A DNA stretch of 11,604 bases from Aadella sp043822885 (GTDB lineage Bacteria > Omnitrophota > Gorgyraeia > Tantalellales > Tantalellaceae). Below are positions 4,209 through 11,604 of the stretch, piece by piece. Both the position numbers and the translations under genes were made by a program. Within the stretch, counting starts at the first letter, position 1; every line of letters begins with the position of its first letter. The stretch is from the NCBI GenBank assembly GCA_043822885.1, contig JBDRBI010000053.1, forward strand, positions 1 to 11,604. The letters run 5' to 3'. Under the pieces are notes generated by a model. That model saw nothing but the letters and a program-made list of their open reading frames with translations. It did not search any database and was not told where the DNA came from.

Positions 4209-7200
4209 ATGGTTGAAAATCGTAAAAGCTATGCCAGGCTTAAAGATGTATACGATATTCCCAATCTGATAGAGATACAGATAGACTCATATGAGAAATT
4301 TCTTCAAAGGTTCGTTTCAAAGACCAAAAGGGAGAACTTTGGTATGGAAGGGCTTTTTAGAGAATTCTTTCCGCTTGTGAGTCCCGATGGGGAATGCAGT
4401 TTGGAGTATTTGTATTACGATATAGGTACGCCCAAATACGATCCGGAAGAATCTAAGAGACGTTCTCTTACTTATGCCGCTCCCTTGCGCATAAAATTGC
4501 GTCTTAAACTGAAGAAAGAGATCAAAGAACAGGAAGTATATGTAGGAGAAATTCCCCTTATGACAAGTGTCGGTACCTACATCATAAATGGGGACGAACG
4601 AGTAGTAGTGAATCAGCTGCATAGATCTCCGGGCATATCTTTTGAAGAAAGTTCCGCTACGGGAGGCAAATCAATATATTCCGCGAGGCTTATACCCGAT
4701 AGGGGCGCATGGATAGAGTTCCTGTATGATAAAAACGATCTTATTTACGTTTATATAGACAGGAAAAGAAAATTTCTTGCGACGACTTTTTTGCGTATTT
4801 TCGGTTTAGCGAAAGATGAGGATATCCTTCAGGCGTTCGGAGGAGTAGAAAAGGTTTCTTTAACCCGCGAAAAACAATGTGAAGATCTGATAGGCAGGGT
4901 CTTAGCTGAAGATATAGTGGATGAGACAACATCCTCTATCATCGCGCAGCATAGTGAAAAAATAACCCCATCTGTGGCCGAGAGGATATGGAAAGGCAAG
5001 ATCAGGGAAATTAAACTTTTGAGATCTGTTCCAAAAGAGATAATTTCAACACTTGAACATGACGGGACTAAGACTAAGGAAGAAGCTTACCTGGATGTTT
5101 ATCGTAAGCTGCGCCCGGGGGATCCCCCGACTTTAGAAGCCGCCGAAGATCTGATCAATCAGATGTTCTTTGATGAGAAGCGTTATAACCTTACGGATGT
5201 CGGTGTAAGAATGATCAATCGTAAGCTTGGCATCAATAAACCGCTGGATAAACGGCTGCTTGAAGCCGATACATTGGTAGCGGCTATTAAGGGTTTACTG
5301 AGCATAAAAGAAGGGACAAAAGGGCTTGACGACATAGACCACCTGGGTAATAGACGTGTAAGATGTGTGGGTGAACAGCTTTTTAATCAGATCCGCATAA
5401 GTATGACAAGAGTCGAAAGGGTCGCCAGAGAAAGAATGAGCGTATATGACCTGGAAGACGTCATGCCGCACAATCTCATAAATACAAAACTTATTACCAG
5501 CGTTATACATGATTTCTTTGCAAGAGGAAGATTGTCCCAGTTCATGGATCAGACAAATCCGCTTGCTGAGATCACTCATATAAGAAGGCTAAGCGCTTTA
5601 GGACCCGGAGGGCTTAATCGGGAGAGAGCTGGATTCGAAGTAAGAGACGTTCATTATTCGCATTACGGACGGCTTTGCCCCATAGAAACCCCTGAAGGTC
5701 CGAATATAGGTTTGATAAACTCTTTGAGCAGCTATTCTGCCCTTAATGAATTTGGATTTTTGGTAACACCTTACCGAAAGGTCAGAGACGGCAGAGTGAC
5801 GAACTCAGTAGAATACCTTTCCGCGGATGTAGAGGATAATTATGTTATCGCGCAGGCAAATGCTCCGATAGATTCAAAAGGACATTTCCAGAAAGACAAA
5901 GTGTTCTGCCGGTTCAAAGACGACTTTTTGCTCTCCGACATTAAAGATGTGCAATACATGGATGTTTCTCCGCTTCAGCTTGTAAGTGTTTGCGCGGGAC
6001 TTATTCCGTTCCTTGAACATGACGACGCTAACAGAGCTCTTATGGGTTCTAATATGCAAAGACAAGCTGTTCCGTTGCTTTTCCCGGAAGCGCCGCTTGT
6101 AGGAACAGGATTGGAATATCGCGCCGCTAAGGACTCAGGCGCTATAGTTATAGCTAAAAAGGGCGGAAAAGTCACTAAGGTCGATGCTCTACAGATAGTC
6201 GTAGGAGGGGAAAAATATAAGCTTAAGAAATTCGAGAGAACAAACGCCAGGACATGTGTAAATCAGAGGCCGCTCGTAAATCTGGGCAGTACGGTAGAAG
6301 AAGGAGATGTTATTTCCGACGGGATATCCACGGATCAAGGTGAACTTGCTCTTGGCAGGAACGTTCTTGTAGGATTCATGTCTTGGAGAGGATACAACTT
6401 TGAGGATGCGATACTGATAAGCGAAAAACTTTTGAAAGAGGACGCTTTTACTTCAGTACATATGCACAAATTTGAAATAGAAGCCAGGGATACGCGCTTA
6501 GGCGATGAAGAGGTAACAAGTGATATACCTAACGTAGGGGACGAAGCTCTTAAAAATCTGGATGAAAACGGGATTATCCGCATAGGAGCGGAAGTGACCG
6601 CCGGAAGTATACTTGTGGGAAAAGTAGCGCCGAAATCCGAGACCGAATTATCTCCTGAAGAAAAACTTTTGAGGGCTATATTCGGTGAAAAGGCGGGAGA
6701 TGTAAAGGATGTTTCTCTGCGTGTTCCTTCGGGAGTGGAAGGCATAATTGTCGATGTAAAAGAACTCTCCCGTAAGAGCCGTAAGACCAGGAATAAAGAT
6801 CAGAGAAAAGAGGATGCTAAGGAAAAAAGAATAGTCAAAGAAGGGTATGCGAATATACTTGAACTTTTAGAGGGAAAAAAGGCAGAAAGGGTGCATCAGA
6901 AACTTGTCGGCAGCAGGATCTTGAACGACCTGGAAGACTTAGAAACAGGTAAAGTCCTGATAAAAGGCGGTCAAAAAATAACCGAAAAAGACCTGAAAAA
7001 GTTCAAAAGTGCCGATCTTGACGGTTTGCATGTTGAAAATGATGAAAAGCTGCAAGCCAAGATCAACAGCATCATCGCGACAATAAACGGACAAATAGAA
7101 CAGACCATGTCGGAATTTGAGCGTGACATAGATTATATAAAGCACGGAGATGAACTGCCCCCCGGAGTGTTGAGAAGGGTCACGGTTTTTGTAGCCAGCA

Positions 7201-7913
7201 AGAAAAAACTGCAGGCCGGGGACAAGATGGCGGGACGTCACGGAAATAAGGGTGTAATAGCTAAGATATTACCCGAAGAGGAAATGCCTTATATGCCGGA
7301 CGGAACGCCTCTGGAAATAGTTCTCAATCCGTTAGGTGTGCCGAGTCGTATGAATATAGGGCAGCTTTTGGAAACTCAGCTTGGGTGGGCCGCGAAGATA
7401 CTCGGCAGAAAAGTCTCAACTCCTGTTTTTAACGGGGCGAATGAAAAAGACATCGAAGATGCGATGAAAAAAGCTAAGATCCCCGTCTCAGGCAAGATAA
7501 CTTTGAGGGACGGTTTTACAGGCAAAAGGTTCGATCAGGATGTGACGGTTGGATACATCTATATGATGAAATTGGCGCATCTTGCCGATGATAAAATGCA
7601 CGCGAGATCTATCGGACCTTATTCTTTGGTCACTCAACAGCCATTGGGAGGTAAAGCCCAGTTCGGAGGACAAAGGTTCGGAGAGATGGAAGTCTGGGCA
7701 CTTGAAGCTTACGGAGCGGCATATACTTTGCAGGAACTTCTCACCGTTAAAAGTGATGATGTGGCCGGACGTACAAAGATCTACGAAACTATCGTCAAAG
7801 GGGAAAACATGCTGGATCCCAGCACTCCGGAATCCTTTAACGTTCTTATAAAAGAGTTACAAAGTTTGTCACTGGATGTCCATCTTGAACAAAACGATCC
7901 CCAAGAGGTGTAA
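4209..7913 (+). CDS. rpoB: DNA-directed RNA polymerase subunit beta
   Basis: Beta forms one jaw of the polymerase cleft and part of the active site, and is the rifampicin target. At 1234 residues it is shorter than E. coli beta (1342), consistent with reduced lineage-specific insertions. The start MVENRKSYARLKDVYDIPNL is typical. The rifampicin region is at about 436-470: D447, H457, R460 and S462 match E. coli D516, H526, R529 and S531, while the segment just before reads ARGR where E. coli has GSSQ, placing R441 at the Q510 position. Further landmarks are PIETPEGPNIGLI, GYNFEDAI (728-735), KMAGRHGNKG (1006-1015, active-site lysines) and the clamp block from QPLGGKAQFGGQ (1144 on). Only weak GAG and more distant AAGGGA signals precede the ATG. 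rpoC follows after five bases. Confidence 0.98.
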   Translation: MVENRKSYARLKDVYDIPNLIEIQIDSYEKFLQRFVSKTKRENFGMEGLFREFFPLVSPDGECSLEYLYYDIGTPKYDPEESKRRSLTYAAPLRIKLRLKLKKEIKEQEVYVGEIPLMTSVGTYIINGDERVVVNQLHRSPGISFEESSATGGKSIYSARLIPDRGAWIEFLYDKNDLIYVYIDRKRKFLATTFLRIFGLAKDEDILQAFGGVEKVSLTREKQCEDLIGRVLAEDIVDETTSSIIAQHSEKITPSVAERIWKGKIREIKLLRSVPKEIISTLEHDGTKTKEEAYLDVYRKLRPGDPPTLEAAEDLINQMFFDEKRYNLTDVGVRMINRKLGINKPLDKRLLEADTLVAAIKGLLSIKEGTKGLDDIDHLGNRRVRCVGEQLFNQIRISMTRVERVARERMSVYDLEDVMPHNLINTKLITSVIHDFFARGRLSQFMDQTNPLAEITHIRRLSALGPGGLNRERAGFEVRDVHYSHYGRLCPIETPEGPNIGLINSLSSYSALNEFGFLVTPYRKVRDGRVTNSVEYLSADVEDNYVIAQANAPIDSKGHFQKDKVFCRFKDDFLLSDIKDVQYMDVSPLQLVSVCAGLIPFLEHDDANRALMGSNMQRQAVPLLFPEAPLVGTGLEYRAAKDSGAIVIAKKGGKVTKVDALQIVVGGEKYKLKKFERTNARTCVNQRPLVNLGSTVEEGDVISDGISTDQGELALGRNVLVGFMSWRGYNFEDAILISEKLLKEDAFTSVHMHKFEIEARDTRLGDEEVTSDIPNVGDEALKNLDENGIIRIGAEVTAGSILVGKVAPKSETELSPEEKLLRAIFGEKAGDVKDVSLRVPSGVEGIIVDVKELSRKSRKTRNKDQRKEDAKEKRIVKEGYANILELLEGKKAERVHQKLVGSRILNDLEDLETGKVLIKGGQKITEKDLKKFKSADLDGLHVENDEKLQAKINSIIATINGQIEQTMSEFERDIDYIKHGDELPPGVLRRVTVFVASKKKLQAGDKMAGRHGNKGVIAKILPEEEMPYMPDGTPLEIVLNPLGVPSRMNIGQLLETQLGWAAKILGRKVSTPVFNGANEKDIEDAMKKAKIPVSGKITLRDGFTGKRFDQDVTVGYIYMMKLAHLADDKMHARSIGPYSLVTQQPLGGKAQFGGQRFGEMEVWALEAYGAAYTLQELLTVKSDDVAGRTKIYETIVKGENMLDPSTPESFNVLIKELQSLSLDVHLEQNDPQEV

Positions 7914-7921
7914 ATATTATG
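7905..7921 (+). promoter_or_regulatory. rpoC ribosome binding site within the rpoB end
   Basis: GAGGTG (7905-7910) forms the last codons of rpoB and lies eight bases ahead of the rpoC ATG (7919-7921), with the rpoB TAA (7911-7913) between them. Ribosomes finishing beta therefore end on the rpoC initiation site, which favours coupled, near equimolar synthesis of beta and beta'. Confidence 0.7.
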
Positions 7922-10900
7922 CTGCACAAAGTAAATAAGTTCGATAGGGTCCGTATCCAGATAGCTTCTCCCGAAAAAATTAGGGAGTGGGCAACACGAA
8001 AAGCCGGTAATAAAAATGTGCTTTACGAAGTTAAAAAGCCTGAAACGGTCAATTACCGCACATTGAAGCCGGAACGGGACGGTCTTTTTTGTGAAAGGAT
8101 ATTCGGCCCCACGAAGGATTATGAATGTAACTGCGGTAAGTATAAGCGTATAAAGCACAAGAACATAATATGCGACCGATGTGGTGTAGAAATTACCAAA
8201 TCCAGTGTAAGACGGGAAAGAATGGGCTGCATAAAACTTGCCGCTCCGGTATCGCATGTATGGTTCTTTAAAGCCATACCGTCACGTATGTCCAATATGC
8301 TGGATATGAAGATGAGAGATCTCGAAAGGGTCTTGTATTATGAGCAGTATGTTGTCGTTGACCCGGGAGAAACGCCGCTCAAAGAACGTGATATGCTTAC
8401 CGAAGAGCAATATCATGAAGCGAGGAGCAAATACGGCAATAAATTCAAAGCCATGATGGGAGCTGAAGCGGTAAGAGAGCTTCTCAGGAACATAGACATC
8501 AAAGGTATTTTAAAAGAACTGACCGCTAAAATGGCGGAGAAAAAAGATGTGAACACGCGAAATCGTCTTATGAAAAGATTAAAGATATTGGACGATTTTA
8601 GTAAAAGCGATAACAAAGCGGAGTGGATGATACTTGACATAGTCCCGGTCATACCCCCGGATCTGCGTCCTTTGGTGCCGCTCGACGGAGGAAGATTTGC
8701 CACCAGCGATCTGAACGACCTTTACAGAAGAGTAATAAACCGCAACAATCGTCTTAAAAAACTTCTTGAGCTTAAAGCTCCTGAAGTTATAGTGCGTAAC
8801 GAAAAGCGTATGCTTCAGGAAGCGGTAGACGCGCTTTTTGATAACGGGAGACATGGACGTGAAGTAGTTGGGTCGGGAGGAAGACCGTTAAAATCTTTAG
8901 CTGATATGCTTAAAGGTAAACAAGGCCGTTTCCGACAGAACCTTTTAGGTAAAAGAGTCGATTATTCCGGGCGAAGCGTCATTGTTATAGGTCCGGAACT
9001 TAAGCTTCATGAATGCGGCCTGCCTAAGGCTATGGCGCTCGAACTTTATCAGCCTTTCATAATAAGGAAACTCAGAGAAAAAGGTTTTGTGCATACGATA
9101 AAGAGCGCGAAAAAAATGGTGCAGCAGGAAAACCCGGAAGTATGGGACATTTTGGATGAAGTAATAAAAGACCATCATGTACTTCTGAACAGAGCTCCAA
9201 CCCTCCATAGACTGGGGATACAAGCGTTTCAGCCCAGGCTGATCGAAGGTAAGGCGATCCGTATACATCCTTTAGTATGCGCGGCTTTCAACGCGGACTT
9301 TGACGGTGACCAGATGGCGGTACATGTACCATTATCTCTGGAAGCGCAGATGGAAGCGCGTCTGATAATGAATGCCGCGAACAATATTTTCTCGTCAGCG
9401 AACGGCAGGCCGATAACTACCCCGTCGCAGGATATAGTGCTCGGTGTGTACTATCTTACAAAGACAAAAGCGGGAGCTAAGGGCGAAGGAAAAATATTCG
9501 CGGATACCGAAGAAGTCATAATGGCATATCAAAACGAAGAGGTTGATAAATTCGCTAAGATAAAAGTTAAAGTAAAGGGAGAGATGGTGGAGACTACTGT
9601 CGGCAGAACCATTTTCAATGATGGTCTTCCCGATGGTATGCCTTTTTACAACGAGCCAATGAATAAAAAGGCCGTTAGTACGGTTATCTCTGACTGTTAT
9701 AGGCTAAAAGGACATGAAGAGACAGTAAGGCTGTTGGACTCCCTTAAGAAGATAGGTTTTGAGGAGGCCACACTTTCCGGGGCATCTATGTCAGTTTCGG
9801 ATCTAAGCATACCGAAAGAAAAGGCCGACAGATTGCAGCAGGCTCAGGCCAAAGTCGACAAAATACAGGCGCAATATCAGAAAGGGCTTATAACAGACGG
9901 GGAAAGATATAATAAAATAATAGACATCTGGACTCATACCACGGAAGATGTTTCCAGTTTGGTTTTCAGGCATCTTGATAGTTTTAATCCGGTTTTCATG
10001 ATGGCAGATTCGGGCGCCAGAGGGTCTAGGCAGCAGATACGTCAGCTTGCGGGTATGAGAGGTCTTATGGCTAAACCTTCCGGTGAGATCATAGAAACGC
10101 CGATCACAGCTAATTTCCGAGAAGGTCTGACAGTTCTCGAATACTTTATTTCGACACACGGCGCGCGTAAGGGACTTGCGGATACCGCTCTTAAGACCGC
10201 GGATTCCGGGTATCTTACACGAAGACTTGTAGACGTTTCACAGGATGTGATAATCCGTGAAATAGATTGCAAAACTATGAACGGGATAACGGTTTCAGCG
10301 ATAATAGAAGGTGATGAGGTCGTAGTATCTCTTGCCGAACGTATAGCGGGACGAGTGGCTTTAGACAACATAGTGAACCCTCTTACAGGAGAGAAGATAC
10401 TTAAAGCCGGCACTATAATCACGGAAAAACAATCGGAAGAAATAGAGAATATTCCGATGCTTGATGCGGTAAGGATAAGAAGCGTACTTACCTGTGAAGC
10501 TGACAAAGGTATTTGTGCGAAATGTTACGGCAAAAACCTGGCAACGGGTAATATCGTGGAGCTAGGAGAAGCGGTAGGTATTATAGCCGCTCAGTCCATC
10601 GGAGAACCCGGAACTCAGCTTACCATGCGTACTTTCCACATAGGAGGTACAGCCAGCAGAGTTATTGAGCAGTCGTCACTTCAGAGTAAGGAAGACGGTG
10701 TTATCAGACATCACAACCTTAAGATCGTTGAAAGCCGTGAAAGAGGCAAGTTTGTTGTATTAAACAGGAACGGTCAAATGAGCATTAACGAGAACGATGG
10801 AAGAGAAATAGACCGTCAGGTGATACCACAGGGGTCTTACCTCTTTCATAAAGACGGCGAAAAGATAAAGAAAAAGGAGAAATACGCGGAATGGGATCCT

Positions 10901-11604
10901 TATATCGTACCGATCCTTACGGAAATACCGGGACGGGTACAGTATGAAGATGTCAAAAAAGATCTGACGATGAAGATAGAGATAGATGAATCTACGGGTG
11001 TGAAGAATAAGGTTATCGTGGACCAGAGAGGAGATTATCATCCTCAGCTCTTACTGATAAATGAAAAAAACGAAGTGGAAGCGATATATCCGCTACCTGT
11101 CGGAGCGCACATAATGGTCAAAGACAAACAAAGCGTGTTGGCCGGGGACATTCTCGCCAAAACACACAGAGTTATGACAAAGACCAAGGATATTACAGGG
11201 GGTCTGCCCAGGGTAGCCGAGCTTTTTGAGGCCAGAAGACCAAAAGATCCTTCTATCATCAGCGAAATAGACGGGACAGTAGAATTCGGCGGATCCAAAA
11301 AAGGCCAGAAAAGGATCATTATCGAAAGTGAAAGCGGCATGCGCAAAGAATACATCATACCTCATGGTAAACATTTTAATGTTTATCGGGGTGATTTTGT
11401 AAAAGCGGGGGAGCAGCTTGTCGACGGACCGGTAGTGCCGCAGGATATACTTAGGGTTTCGGGAGAAAAAAAATTGCAGGAATATTTGCTCAACGAGGTT
11501 CAGGAAGTGTATCGTTTGCAGGGAGTTCAGATCAATGATAAGCATATCGAGATCATTATCAGCCAGATGCTCAGGAACGTTAAAATAACCGATCCGGGAG
11601 ACAC
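7919..11604 (+). CDS. rpoC: DNA-directed RNA polymerase subunit beta' (3' truncated)
   Basis: Beta' supplies the catalytic centre and the clamp of RNA polymerase. Starting MLHKVNKFDRVRIQIASPEKI, it stays open for 1228 codons to the window end; by comparison with E. coli about 130-150 residues are missing. The first zinc site is C70, C72, C85, C88. The Mg-binding NADFDGDQM motif starts at N458, with aspartates 460, 462 and 464. The bridge helix covers about 740-772 (FISTHGARKGLADTALKT). The second zinc site is C784, C859, C866, C869. The trigger loop is split: TQLTMRTFHIGG near 900 and TKDITGGLPRVAELFEARRP near 1089, separated by roughly 170 residues, an SI3-like insertion as in E. coli, absent from Firmicutes. 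No frameshift or stop was found on reading through. Identity is certain. Confidence 0.98.
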   Translation, partial: MLHKVNKFDRVRIQIASPEKIREWATRKAGNKNVLYEVKKPETVNYRTLKPERDGLFCERIFGPTKDYECNCGKYKRIKHKNIICDRCGVEITKSSVRRERMGCIKLAAPVSHVWFFKAIPSRMSNMLDMKMRDLERVLYYEQYVVVDPGETPLKERDMLTEEQYHEARSKYGNKFKAMMGAEAVRELLRNIDIKGILKELTAKMAEKKDVNTRNRLMKRLKILDDFSKSDNKAEWMILDIVPVIPPDLRPLVPLDGGRFATSDLNDLYRRVINRNNRLKKLLELKAPEVIVRNEKRMLQEAVDALFDNGRHGREVVGSGGRPLKSLADMLKGKQGRFRQNLLGKRVDYSGRSVIVIGPELKLHECGLPKAMALELYQPFIIRKLREKGFVHTIKSAKKMVQQENPEVWDILDEVIKDHHVLLNRAPTLHRLGIQAFQPRLIEGKAIRIHPLVCAAFNADFDGDQMAVHVPLSLEAQMEARLIMNAANNIFSSANGRPITTPSQDIVLGVYYLTKTKAGAKGEGKIFADTEEVIMAYQNEEVDKFAKIKVKVKGEMVETTVGRTIFNDGLPDGMPFYNEPMNKKAVSTVISDCYRLKGHEETVRLLDSLKKIGFEEATLSGASMSVSDLSIPKEKADRLQQAQAKVDKIQAQYQKGLITDGERYNKIIDIWTHTTEDVSSLVFRHLDSFNPVFMMADSGARGSRQQIRQLAGMRGLMAKPSGEIIETPITANFREGLTVLEYFISTHGARKGLADTALKTADSGYLTRRLVDVSQDVIIREIDCKTMNGITVSAIIEGDEVVVSLAERIAGRVALDNIVNPLTGEKILKAGTIITEKQSEEIENIPMLDAVRIRSVLTCEADKGICAKCYGKNLATGNIVELGEAVGIIAAQSIGEPGTQLTMRTFHIGGTASRVIEQSSLQSKEDGVIRHHNLKIVESRERGKFVVLNRNGQMSINENDGREIDRQVIPQGSYLFHKDGEKIKKKEKYAEWDPYIVPILTEIPGRVQYEDVKKDLTMKIEIDESTGVKNKVIVDQRGDYHPQLLLINEKNEVEAIYPLPVGAHIMVKDKQSVLAGDILAKTHRVMTKTKDITGGLPRVAELFEARRPKDPSIISEIDGTVEFGGSKKGQKRIIIESESGMRKEYIIPHGKHFNVYRGDFVKAGEQLVDGPVVPQDILRVSGEKKLQEYLLNEVQEVYRLQGVQINDKHIEIIISQMLRNVKITDPGD

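Noticed and set aside
10630..11170. Foreign insertion or inserted gene within rpoC
   Set aside because: The ~170-residue segment splitting the trigger loop resembles the SI3 insertion of E. coli beta' in position and in its WDP...P.(L/I/V)TE(I/V).G sequence, so it is a normal lineage feature.

Overview
This window is a highly conserved bacterial housekeeping locus, read entirely on the + strand: the 3' end of tuf (EF-Tu), rpmG (L33), tRNA-Trp, secE, nusG, rplK (L11), rplA (L1), rplJ (L10), rplL (L7/L12), rpoB and most of rpoC. The gene order is the classic tuf-secE-nusG-rplKAJL-rpoBC cluster. It encodes the delivery factor EF-Tu, one Sec translocase subunit, an elongation factor, the factor-binding region and L1 stalk of the large ribosomal subunit, and the two large RNA polymerase subunits. 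All genes look intact except the two cut by the window edges. I see no protein-coding gene on the - strand and no gene-free stretch over 300 bases.

Organism: the beta' subunit carries an insertion of about 170 residues inside the trigger loop (SI3-like), as in Proteobacteria, PVC-group and related bacteria, and unlike Firmicutes or Actinobacteria. Codon use is rich in AUA, AGA and AGG. The gaps hold short palindromic repeats (arms GTCATTGCGAGG / CCTCGCAATGAC, inner TCCGCC / GGCGGA pairs) and 7-9 bp microsatellites. These remind me of genomes of uncultivated lineages such as Candidatus Omnitrophota, but that is an impression and not a demonstrated assignment.

Layout: 1-491 is tuf end, a palindromic repeat, rpmG and tRNA-Trp, with the tRNA starting inside the rpmG stop codon. 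577-1301 is secE-nusG, overlapping by one base. 1302-2971 is rplK and rplA, with three repeat-filled gaps: nusG-rplK (158 bp), rplK-rplA (234 bp) and rplA-rplJ (162 bp). 2972-4080 is rplJ-rplL with a hairpin between them. 4081-4208 is a gap with a second hairpin ahead of rpoB. 4209-11604 is rpoB followed 5 bp later by rpoC, which runs off the end.

There is no obvious new multi-gene system here. The points most worth a second look are the roughly 45-residue N-terminal extension of L7/L12, the repeat elements in the places where ribosomal-protein operons usually carry autoregulatory leaders, competing inverted repeats in the rplK-rplA gap, the rpmG/tRNA-Trp overlap, and an L33 whose second CxxC zinc pair reads CxxE.
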